NCBI GenBank assembly: GCA_003647825.1
Contig: QMNP01000126.1
Span: 1-5,539, forward strand
Origin: Candidatus Cloacimonadota bacterium
Lineage (GTDB): Bacteria > Cloacimonadota > Cloacimonadia > Cloacimonadales > TCS61
Length of the DNA stretch: 5,539 nucleotides
Direction: 5' to 3'
Shown: positions 1-5,413 of the stretch, piece after piece
How positions within the stretch are numbered: the stretch's first letter is position 1
Layout: the number at the start of each line of letters is the position of its first letter
Program-made: the position numbers and the translations under genes
Notes under the pieces: generated by a model
What the model saw: the letters and a program-made list of their open reading frames with translations, nothing else
The model's database searches: none
What the model was told of the DNA's origin: nothing

Positions 1-171
1 CGGCATTTGTAGATCATCAAAGAAAAACTTGCTCATTCGCTCATCATAGTGCTGTCCTGTATGTATTAATTTGACCTCAAACTCTTTTGGAAATTTTGCA
101 AATTCTTTGTAGAGCGGTGCCATCTTCATAAAATTTGGTCTGGCTCCGACGATTATGTGTACTTTTTTCAT
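1..171 (-). CDS. wecB: UDP-N-acetylglucosamine 2-epimerase (non-hydrolysing), N-terminal fragment cut by the window edge
   Basis: The enzyme interconverts UDP-GlcNAc and UDP-ManNAc in the cytoplasm, supplying ManNAc-type sugars for surface polysaccharides. Only the first 57 codons are present. The protein opens with a beta strand and the family's first substrate-binding loop, GARPNFMKMAPL (residues 9-20), equivalent to GTRPEAIKMAP in the E. coli enzyme. It continues to the conserved TGQHYDERM block (residues 38-46). The start is well supported: AAGGA lies 5 bases before the ATG, and the gene begins 13 bases after the mnmA stop, so the two are probably cotranscribed. The fragment covers only the first part of the N-terminal Rossmann-like domain, so catalytic residues further on cannot be checked. 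A related epimerase with another UDP-sugar substrate is possible. Confidence 0.88.
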   Translation of the reverse strand, partial: MKKVHIIVGARPNFMKMAPLYKEFAKFPKEFEVKLIHTGQHYDERMSKFFFDDLQMP

Positions 172-184
172 GTTATTCCTTCAA

Positions 185-1243
185 TTATTTTTTATTATTT
201 ATTATCACCCCACCACCCAGCAGCATATCTTCCAGATAGAAAACTGCAGACTGGCCGGGAGTTACAGCACGAACCGGATTCTTTAAAACAATTTCTAAAT
301 TATCTTCCTTACGAACCAGCTTTTTAACAGGAACAGGATGGCTGTTATATCGGATCTGAACTGATATATTATCAATTTCATCAGGAACAATATCGATCCA
401 ATTCACTTTATTAATATTAAAACTGGAGACCAGCAGATCATCAGGATTATCAGTTACAATAAGTTCATTTCGTTTCACATCAAGTTTCACTACAAACAGG
501 GGAGATATCCAGGGAGTGTTCAAACCTTTCCGCTGGCCAATAGTGTAAAGCGGTAATCCACGATGTTTTCCTATTATTTTTCCATCCGAAAGAACAATAT
601 TTCCAGATGTGAAATCAATATGTTTTTGCAGGTAATCCTTATAATGGTCTTTGATGAAGCAGATTTCCTGACTATCGGTTTTCTCGTGTACTGGGAGTTC
701 AAATTCTGCAGCAATTTTGCGGACTTCTGGTTTTGTTAAATACGAAATGGGGAAGAGGGTGGTGGAGAGTTGTTTTTGATTCAGTGCCCATAAATAATAG
801 GATTGATCTTTTTTGGCATCAGCTGCTGTATGGATCTGGAAGTGACCATTTATTTCAACTAATTTTACATAATGTCCTGTTGCTACTTTTTCTGCACCAA
901 GCCGTAAAACCTGTTCGTGAAAAACTCCCCACTTAATTGTAGGATTGCAAAGTGTGCAGGGATTGGGAGTTCGTCCATTTCTGTATTCATCGATAAAATT
1001 CTGTTCAACGATATTATGAAAATCGTCTTTTATGTTTAAAACGTGATGTTCAATGCCCAATTTTTCGCAGACTTTGGCAGCATCGACAATTGCTTGATTT
1101 ATGCCTTCATTTTCTGCAAAATCATAGCGTTCATTATCAAAATGCCGCATAGTAGCACCAATAACTTCATGGCCTTCTTTTACCAGAAGAGCGGCAGCAA
1201 CGGAGCTATCCACTCCCCCACTCATAGCTACGGCAATTTTCAT
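185..1243 (-). CDS. mnmA: tRNA-specific 2-thiouridylase MnmA
   Basis: MnmA activates U34 of the Lys, Glu and Gln tRNA anticodons with ATP and installs sulfur to give 2-thiouridine, taking sulfur from a persulfide relay in the cytoplasm. The 352-residue protein has the expected length and layout. The PP-loop ATPase motif SGGVDSS is at residues 8-14. A TPNPCTLCN block at 92-100 holds C96 and C99; C99 aligns with the E. coli nucleophile C102. ATGHY is at 121-125, KDQSYYLW at 145-152, and SQEICFI at 191-197 with C195 as the second catalytic cysteine. YTIGQRKGL is at 233-241, and a C-terminal beta-barrel ends near GQSAVFY (330-336). An in-frame TAA two codons upstream rules out a longer product. 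No clear Shine-Dalgarno sequence precedes the ATG, which instead overlaps the stop of a 13-codon leader frame, so translation may be coupled to it. wecB follows after 13 bases. Confidence 0.97.
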   Translation of the reverse strand: MKIAVAMSGGVDSSVAAALLVKEGHEVIGATMRHFDNERYDFAENEGINQAIVDAAKVCEKLGIEHHVLNIKDDFHNIVEQNFIDEYRNGRTPNPCTLCNPTIKWGVFHEQVLRLGAEKVATGHYVKLVEINGHFQIHTAADAKKDQSYYLWALNQKQLSTTLFPISYLTKPEVRKIAAEFELPVHEKTDSQEICFIKDHYKDYLQKHIDFTSGNIVLSDGKIIGKHRGLPLYTIGQRKGLNTPWISPLFVVKLDVKRNELIVTDNPDDLLVSSFNINKVNWIDIVPDEIDNISVQIRYNSHPVPVKKLVRKEDNLEIVLKNPVRAVTPGQSAVFYLEDMLLGGGVIINNKK

Positions 1244-1272
1244 AACTTAGCACTAACAGCTATAGCAATATT
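1219..1272 (-). repeat. Imperfect 22-bp tandem repeat spanning the mnmA start
   Basis: Positions 1251-1272 and 1219-1240, read on the minus strand, match at 17 of 22 bases with 10 bases between them. The shared core is ATTGC, two variable bases, TAGCT, three bases of which one matches, then AGTG. The second copy is codons 2-8 of mnmA; the first lies in the 13-codon leader frame at the same codon phase. This suggests duplication of the mnmA beginning followed by drift, though chance similarity in AT-rich DNA cannot be excluded. Confidence 0.4.
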
Positions 1273-1281
1273 CACTTTCAT
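1240..1281 (-). CDS. Possible leader peptide of 13 residues overlapping the mnmA start
   Basis: The frame reads MKVNIAIAVSAKL and stops at a TGA that shares ATGA with the mnmA start codon. Its own ATG likewise shares ATGA with the stop of the preceding nine-codon frame. An AGGA sits only three bases before its ATG, too close for a good ribosome site. Residues 4-10 (NIAIAVS) resemble residues 2-8 of MnmA (KIAVAMS), and the DNA matches 17 of 22 bases in the same codon register. It is out of frame with mnmA. It could be a translated leader that delivers ribosomes to mnmA, or the decayed remnant of a duplicated mnmA start. Expression is unproven and such short frames arise often by chance. Confidence 0.3.
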   Translation of the reverse strand: MKVNIAIAVSAKL

Positions 1282-1307
1282 TTTCCTATTGCATCTACGA
1301 TTTTCAT
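1278..1307 (-). CDS. Possible leader peptide of 9 residues with a strong ribosome-binding site
   Basis: The frame reads MKIVDAIGK and ends in TGA. An AAGGA placed 6 bases before the ATG is an ideal ribosome-binding site, better than anything at mnmA itself. That AAGGA begins inside the TAA stop of the upstream lipoprotein gene. The stop overlaps the start of the following 13-codon frame by ATGA. The simplest reading is that ribosomes are loaded here and passed by termination-reinitiation through the second small frame to mnmA. Alternatively the frame is the broken start of a lost gene. There is no homology evidence at this length. Confidence 0.35.
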   Translation of the reverse strand: MKIVDAIGK

Positions 1308-1316
1308 GTCTTTTCC

Positions 1317-2294
1317 TTATTCAAAATACTCAAATGCATCAATGATGTCCAGATAAACTCCATCAAATCCGGCATCTACAATTTTCTTTAAATAAGAATT
1401 ATCATTTCCAAATATGATTGCCTGCCATTTGCTATCCCAGTATTTTACTTTATAATTTCCTTCCCAGTCAGGATTCTCTTCATCCAACCAATCTGGTGGA
1501 TTTGTATTCCACGTAGATTGCCAGTAATATCTATAATCTTCCGCTTCACCTATAGACATATAGCAGATCAGCAAACGGTTTCCACCATTGTCTTTTGATC
1601 TTAACTGTTCAATATCAGATTGGGTGAATTCAGTACCATCATGAAAGAAAATGTCCATTATCAAGAGATCGTAATTCGTGGCCGTTACAGCATCAATAAA
1701 GTTAGTTTTTGAAGTATAATTTTCAGGATTGATCAAGTAGAGAAAATTATTAACATCACTCAAGACTAAAATATCATTTGAATTTGAGTTATAAATTGTT
1801 ACCGGATAGGTTGGAATATTATTCAATTCTCTTTGATCTGCAGCAAAAGAAATGTATCCTGCATCGTTATTCTGAGAATAAGAATCATCCATGTTGGCTG
1901 GAGTTGAACAATAATTTGTAACCAGAATTGTGTTTCCGTTAGATTTTGAAATATCCAGAAACGACCTTAAATACTGAGTTGATTCTGTTGGTGTCGGTTC
2001 GTCATCATTATCATAGCCGAAGAAAAGATCTTCCTGCCCATTCCCATCAATAGCACTGAGATATTCCTGACTGGGCTCACCAGCTTCATCACCATTCTCG
2101 GTTACTAATTCAATACCGTTTTGAGGAATCACTATGAAATTGTTTTGAATTGATCTGGCGTATTGACTGATATCAATAACAAACTCTCTCATCTCCTGCT
2201 TGTATTCTATGTCATCGGAATTATCACTTCTGCTGCAGGACGTAGTAAAGATAATAAAACAAATTAAAAGTGAACGGTTTATTATCTTTTTCAT
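1317..2294 (-). CDS. Lipoprotein with a TM1410/MJ1477-type (GH114-like) TIM-barrel domain, apparently circularly permuted
   Basis: The 325-residue product is probably an envelope-anchored glycoside hydrolase-like protein; relatives are annotated as putative endo-alpha-1,4-polygalactosaminidases, but the substrate here is unknown. Residues 1-20 form a lipoprotein signal (Lys-Lys, hydrophobic stretch, then TTSC with C20 as the lipidation site; the lipobox is relaxed, with Thr at -3), followed by an acidic Ser/Asp linker. Recognisable blocks are FVIDISQYARS (38-48), FIVIPQNG (53-60), YLSAIDGNGQEDLFFGY (78-94), NFLYLINPENY (183-193), YDLLIMDIFF (208-217), CYMSIGEAEDYRYYW (244-258), ENPDWEGNYKVKYWD (273-287) and GFDGVYLDIIDAFEYFE (309-325). 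As I remember the family, the last five blocks normally come first and the QYARS to DLFFGY half follows, so the order is permuted. Conserved acids that could act in catalysis are D214, E250, E252, D253, D316 and D319. The ATG at 2294 is chosen because GGGAG lies 8 bases before it; an in-frame ATG at 2309 would put that site inside the gene and add only MGELN. The gene lies 50 bases after murA. Confidence 0.85.
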   Translation of the reverse strand: MKKIINRSLLICFIIFTTSCSRSDNSDDIEYKQEMREFVIDISQYARSIQNNFIVIPQNGIELVTENGDEAGEPSQEYLSAIDGNGQEDLFFGYDNDDEPTPTESTQYLRSFLDISKSNGNTILVTNYCSTPANMDDSYSQNNDAGYISFAADQRELNNIPTYPVTIYNSNSNDILVLSDVNNFLYLINPENYTSKTNFIDAVTATNYDLLIMDIFFHDGTEFTQSDIEQLRSKDNGGNRLLICYMSIGEAEDYRYYWQSTWNTNPPDWLDEENPDWEGNYKVKYWDSKWQAIIFGNDNSYLKKIVDAGFDGVYLDIIDAFEYFE

Positions 2295-2302
2295 ATTTAA
2301 TT

Positions 2303-2307
2303 CTCCC
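2303..2307 (-). promoter_or_regulatory. Ribosome-binding site that decides the lipoprotein start
   Basis: GGGAG followed by an 8-base spacer precedes the ATG at 2294. The upstream in-frame ATG at 2309 overlaps this motif and has no comparable site of its own, and starting at 2294 leaves a standard lipoprotein signal beginning MKK. Confidence 0.75.
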
Positions 2308-2344
2308 ATTGTATTTTCTGTTGAAATTTAAATGACAGTTAAGC

Positions 2345-3598
2345 CTATCCTCTCACTCTTTTAATCTCAGCACCGATTTTATTTAATTTTTCTTCGATCC
2401 GTTCATAACCACGGTCGATATGATAAATTCTGGAAATCGTAGTAGTTCCTTTAGCAGCAAGTCCGGCTAAAACCAGAGTAGCGCTGGCTCGCAGGTCAGT
2501 AGCCATTACTTCGGCACCACTTAAAGATTTCACTCCCTTTACTGTCGCTACATTTTTATTCATGGAAATATCAGCATCCAATCGATTGAGTTCAGCTACA
2601 TGCATGAATCTATCTGGAAAGATCGTATCCTCGATGGTACAACTTCCTTCTGCCAGAGTCATCAAAGCTAAATATTGAGCCTGCAGATCAGTCGGAAAAT
2701 CGGGATAAGGGTTGGTGATCATATCCACAGCTTTAATCTTATTTACAGGTAGAACTTTTACACTTTTTTCAGAAATCTCAAATTTGCAGCCAGCTTCTTC
2801 CATTTTATTCAGGAGTGACCTAATATGCTCTGGAATACAATTTGTTACTGTTATCTCACTTCCGGTAATTGCACCTGCAATTACAAATGTTCCAGCTTCA
2901 ATTCGATCCGGCATCATTTCCATTTCAGCAGGATTCAGTTTATTAACGCCATTTATTATTAAATGAGAAGTTCCTTTGCCTTTAATATCTGCACCCATTA
3001 AATTCAAAAAATCAACCAGACTACCAATATCAGGTTCCATGGCAGCATTGTAAATATTAGTTTCACCTTTGGCTGTAACTGCTGTCATCAAGGCATTACA
3101 GGTTGCACCTACACTCACTTTTTCAAACCTGATCTCAGCACCTTTTAATTTCTTACAATTAGCAATAATATAACCATGATCGGTTTCGATATTAGCATTC
3201 AAAGCTTCCATTGCTTTTAAATGAAGATCTACCGGGCGGGTGCCAATTGCACATCCTCCGGGAAAAGAAACTCGAGCTTGTCCAAATCTGGCTATTAGCG
3301 GTCCCATTACGTAAATGGAAGCACGCATTTTACTTACGAGCTCGTAAGGTGCTTCACAGTAATTGGCATGAGTTGCATCGATCTCCATGATATTGTCGGT
3401 AAAATCCACCCGAGCACCAATTACTCGCAAAACGTGAGCCATCATTTTAATGTCGTTAAGATAGGGGACATTAATAAGACGTGATTTTCCTTTGGCCAGC
3501 AGAGCTGCTGCCATGATTGGTAGAATGGCATTTTTAGCACCGCTAACTTCAATCGTACCACTTAGTTTTTTACCACCAGTAATAATAAATTTATCCAT
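2345..3598 (-). CDS. murA: UDP-N-acetylglucosamine 1-carboxyvinyltransferase MurA
   Basis: MurA transfers enolpyruvate from phosphoenolpyruvate to UDP-GlcNAc, the first committed step of peptidoglycan synthesis in the cytoplasm and the target of fosfomycin. The 417-residue length is typical. Active-site elements are in place: SGAKNA with K22 and N23; MRAS with R92; the mobile loop FPGGCAIGTRPVDLH with the PEP-binding cysteine C116 and R121; TNPYPDFPTDLQAQ with D304, equivalent to the E. coli general base D305; and DRGYERIEEKL near the end with R396. Cys rather than Asp at 116 predicts fosfomycin sensitivity. An AAAGGA site 6 bases before the ATG overlaps the stop codon of the abiEii toxin gene, leaving a gap of only 10 bases. 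No independent promoter was recognised, so transcription probably comes through the toxin-antitoxin genes or from further upstream. Related EPSP synthases are excluded by the GGCAIG loop. Confidence 0.98.
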   Translation of the reverse strand: MDKFIITGGKKLSGTIEVSGAKNAILPIMAAALLAKGKSRLINVPYLNDIKMMAHVLRVIGARVDFTDNIMEIDATHANYCEAPYELVSKMRASIYVMGPLIARFGQARVSFPGGCAIGTRPVDLHLKAMEALNANIETDHGYIIANCKKLKGAEIRFEKVSVGATCNALMTAVTAKGETNIYNAAMEPDIGSLVDFLNLMGADIKGKGTSHLIINGVNKLNPAEMEMMPDRIEAGTFVIAGAITGSEITVTNCIPEHIRSLLNKMEEAGCKFEISEKSVKVLPVNKIKAVDMITNPYPDFPTDLQAQYLALMTLAEGSCTIEDTIFPDRFMHVAELNRLDADISMNKNVATVKGVKSLSGAEVMATDLRASATLVLAGLAAKGTTTISRIYHIDRGYERIEEKLNKIGAEIKRVRG

Positions 3599-3604
3599 AA
3601 TGAT

Positions 3605-3610
3605 TCCTTT
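3605..3610 (-). promoter_or_regulatory. murA ribosome-binding site overlapping the toxin stop codon
   Basis: AAAGGA ends 6 bases before the murA ATG, and its first two A bases are the last two of the toxin TAA stop. Ribosomes finishing the toxin gene therefore uncover or occupy the murA initiation site, which links the translation of the two genes. Confidence 0.75.
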
Positions 3611-4532
3611 AATAGTCTATTTCTAAATGTGTGCTTAATTTATCAAGAGCAATTTTATGTTTTTGTTTTGGCATTTTTGCTAAATTATGTAGTTTCCATC
3701 TTATAGCCGGAAAATCTTTTGCATGTTCAATTTCTAACAGTTCCCATTTTGGTTGATTATTTTTGAATGATATAATAAATCGTTTTTCATCTTTAGTTAA
3801 TACTGAATTAATTTTAGTAATCAAATCATCTCTGGTTTTAATGAGCTGATCTAAAGAAATCTCATCCGAAGTCATTCCAATAAACTCATTCATATAACTT
3901 TGTGATATTTCTAATCTTCTTGGATTTAGCAATTCAAGAATGGGCCGGGGATGACTAAGTAAATAGACTAAGAAAGCTTTGCGAACAGAATAAGTTAATC
4001 CTTCATTTTTTAATAGATACAAAATATCAAACAGATCTCGTGGATGTTGTCTGTCTAAAGCAGCACAGATTTTTCCTGCATAAAGGTCTGCATTAGAGAG
4101 AATCTGAGCATCAACATCTTCTTCAAGCGTCAATTTAGCTTGTGGAGACAAGGATAACTTTTGGGTAGGGAATACACAACCTCGGATTACAAAATTTGGT
4201 TCAATTTTAATTGTTGCATTTTTAGTAGAAATTATCAATCCTTTCAAGTATTTCCCATCACTCATTACCTTTTTCGTAATCTTGGAATTTGGATAAATTT
4301 TTTGAGCATAGGAATAGTATCTCTGCAGCATCAAAGATATTGCATTCAATGCAATATCACGCTTATTGATAAGCAGATAAGCAATGTCGATATCTACTGA
4401 GATTCGTGGTAAATTCCTCACAAAAAAATTGATAGCAGTTCCACCTTTCAATGCAAAATCTGTCTCACCAGATAAAAAGGGTAACAATCTAATTAATAAT
4501 TTAGCTTGTTTAATATATGGGCTCTGTATCAT
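3609..4532 (-). CDS. abiEii: AbiEii/AbiGii-family nucleotidyltransferase toxin (type IV toxin-antitoxin)
   Basis: This is the toxin of an AbiE pair, a family first known from lactococcal abortive phage infection. Members have a nucleotidyltransferase fold, and relatives of the MenT type add nucleotides to tRNA; the substrate here is unknown. The 307-residue protein shows the family motifs in order: FALKGGTAINFF (residues 26-37, the nucleotide-binding GG), SVDIDIAY (45-52, the metal-binding acids D47 and D49), KIEPNFVIRG (109-118, with E111), and DLYAGKICAALDRQHPRDLFDILYL (149-173). All expected catalytic residues are present, so it is probably active. The first 23 bases overlap the antitoxin gene. 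No strong ribosome site precedes the ATG, only a weak AAGAA, which suggests translation depends on the antitoxin frame and keeps toxin output lower. An 11-bp-arm palindrome lies inside at 4336-4358. murA follows after 10 bases. Confidence 0.93.
   Translation of the reverse strand: MIQSPYIKQAKLLIRLLPFLSGETDFALKGGTAINFFVRNLPRISVDIDIAYLLINKRDIALNAISLMLQRYYSYAQKIYPNSKITKKVMSDGKYLKGLIISTKNATIKIEPNFVIRGCVFPTQKLSLSPQAKLTLEEDVDAQILSNADLYAGKICAALDRQHPRDLFDILYLLKNEGLTYSVRKAFLVYLLSHPRPILELLNPRRLEISQSYMNEFIGMTSDEISLDQLIKTRDDLITKINSVLTKDEKRFIISFKNNQPKWELLEIEHAKDFPAIRWKLHNLAKMPKQKHKIALDKLSTHLEIDY
4336..4358. repeat. Perfect 23-bp palindrome inside the toxin gene
   Basis: The plus strand reads GATATTGCATT, a single C, then AATGCAATATC: two 11-base arms that are exact reverse complements. 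In the toxin frame it encodes DIALNAIS near residues 59-66. As RNA it could fold into a 10-bp stem with a 3-base loop about 170 bases after the toxin start; as DNA it could bind a dimeric regulator. It shares no obvious sequence with the promoter repeats at 5284-5365. Confidence 0.75.
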
Positions 4533-5280
4533 ATGAATTCTTTTTGGGAACTGTTATGTTATATTTTCCATCAAACCTGCCATTTTGTTCTATTACTCGT
4601 TTTCCATATCCCAGATTTACTGTGCTAATATCTATTTTTTTGAACCAAGAGTGATTTGAGATGTCTGCAAGATAAAGAAATATTCGATTCACTTTTATCG
4701 ATTTACAATTACTCAATAATGTTTGCACAATATCAAAACGCAATGTGGTCAGATTTTCGAATATTTTTATAGTTTCAGAAAAGCTTTGCTGCTGTGGAAC
4801 ATGGAATAATATTTCGAATGCTGCAAGCTCTGGAGAGGATATCAGAATAAAAAAATTCTTATATTCATGAACTTGCAAGAAGGGATCAATATTCATTGTA
4901 AATAGATCAAAAGAGTGGTAATTTAGTTCATCTTTCCAAAAATTATTTTTAAACCATCTTGGTAATTTCTCTTTACTTGGTCCATATAAAGTGATTTTAG
5001 GTTTAAATGGTAGATTATGTGTTACACCATGTAATTCTAATGCCGTTTTACCACCAGGATGAATACGGAGCTTTATTTGATTTTGTAAACAATACAATCC
5101 TCCTTGCCAATCTATTTTGTCGAACTTCTTTTTATATGCTCCATAACCAATTCTCTCGATCCAACCACTTTTTACATAGCGATGCAGTAAATCACTGTTT
5201 AATCCCTTTTCTTGTAAATATTTTGTTGATGATACAGTGTCGGCGACCCATTGTGATAAAATTTGGTTTACTTTAGTCAT
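4510..5280 (-). CDS. abiEi: AbiEi-family antitoxin and transcriptional repressor
   Basis: The protein is the antitoxin of the AbiE pair. Known family members counter the toxin without stable protein contact (type IV) and repress their own promoter through an N-terminal winged helix-turn-helix. The 256 residues follow the family plan. A DNA-binding domain spans about residues 12-52, with a helix-turn-helix around YLQEKGLNSDLLHRYVKSGWIERIGYGAY. A linking segment WQGGLYCLQNQ (58-68) and the hallmark HPGGKTALELHG (74-85) follow. The C-terminal antitoxin domain contains LYGPSKEKLPRWF (98-110), SSPELAAFEILFH (148-160) and a final DGKYNITVPK (237-246). The start has an in-frame TAA six codons upstream and a modest AGG site about 10 bases away. 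The last 23 bases overlap the toxin gene, the usual antitoxin-first order. The 133-base region upstream carries repeats that may be its operators. Confidence 0.92.
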   Translation of the reverse strand: MTKVNQILSQWVADTVSSTKYLQEKGLNSDLLHRYVKSGWIERIGYGAYKKKFDKIDWQGGLYCLQNQIKLRIHPGGKTALELHGVTHNLPFKPKITLYGPSKEKLPRWFKNNFWKDELNYHSFDLFTMNIDPFLQVHEYKNFFILISSPELAAFEILFHVPQQQSFSETIKIFENLTTLRFDIVQTLLSNCKSIKVNRIFLYLADISNHSWFKKIDISTVNLGYGKRVIEQNGRFDGKYNITVPKKNSYDTEPIY

Positions 5281-5283
5281 AAT

Positions 5284-5301
5284 AACTTTACCTGTTTACA
5301 A
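5284..5301. promoter_or_regulatory. Putative antitoxin operator, direct repeat copy proximal to abiEi
   Basis: The plus strand AACTTTACCTGTTTACAA matches the copy at 5348-5365 in 16 of 18 bases. Each copy contains two TTTAC units 8 bases apart. It lies three bases upstream of the abiEi start codon and contains the abiEi ribosome-binding AGGT on the minus strand, so bound protein here could also block a start-proximal region. AbiEi proteins are known to bind paired promoter repeats; the assignment to this protein is inference. Confidence 0.5.
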
Positions 5302-5315
5302 GTTTCGAGAACTGA

Positions 5316-5336
5316 ATTAAACAAAAGGTGTTTAAT
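5316..5336. promoter_or_regulatory. Perfect inverted repeat in the abiE control region, candidate operator
   Basis: ATTAAACA and TGTTTAAT are exact reverse complements separated by a 5-base spacer. The element lies almost midway between the two 18-bp direct repeats. A -10-like TATATT on the minus strand (5334-5339) overlaps its distal arm, but no good -35 box stands at the right distance, so the promoter itself is uncertain. There is no T-run on the minus-strand side, which argues against a terminator for prmC. Confidence 0.5.
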
Positions 5337-5347
5337 ATAAGTCTTAA

Positions 5348-5365
5348 AACTTTACATATTTACAA
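5348..5365. promoter_or_regulatory. Putative antitoxin operator, direct repeat copy distal to abiEi
   Basis: The plus strand AACTTTACATATTTACAA is the second copy of the element at 5284-5301, 64 bases away, or about six helical turns, so both would face the same side of DNA. It also carries two TTTAC units with an 8-base period. Confidence 0.5.
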
Positions 5366-5413
5366 CTTCTGAGAGGTAGGATGAACTTATGTTGTTTTTT
5401 TGGCAAGAGATTT

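Noticed and set aside
733..936. Plus-strand frame of 67 codons inside mnmA
   Set aside because: Antisense shadow of conserved MnmA motifs, with no independent support.
1043..1345. Plus-strand frame of 100 codons across the mnmA start and leader
   Set aside because: Antisense to the conserved PP-loop region of mnmA; the hydrophobic translation follows from AT-rich reverse codons and shows no ribosome site or domain.
2295..2309. Upstream ATG giving a five-residue longer lipoprotein (MGELN extension)
   Set aside because: The Shine-Dalgarno GGGAG overlaps this ATG and is well spaced for the ATG at 2294, which also gives a cleaner signal peptide.
3599..3720. Possible independent murA promoter (TTGATA with a GAAATA 17 bases on) at the toxin 3' end
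   Set aside because: The -10 match is poor and such patterns are common in AT-rich DNA, so it was not called as a feature.
5394..5401. T-run on the plus strand as a possible intrinsic terminator
   Set aside because: No stable hairpin precedes it on the plus strand and no plus-strand gene ends here; on the minus strand, where prmC ends, it is an A-run and cannot terminate.
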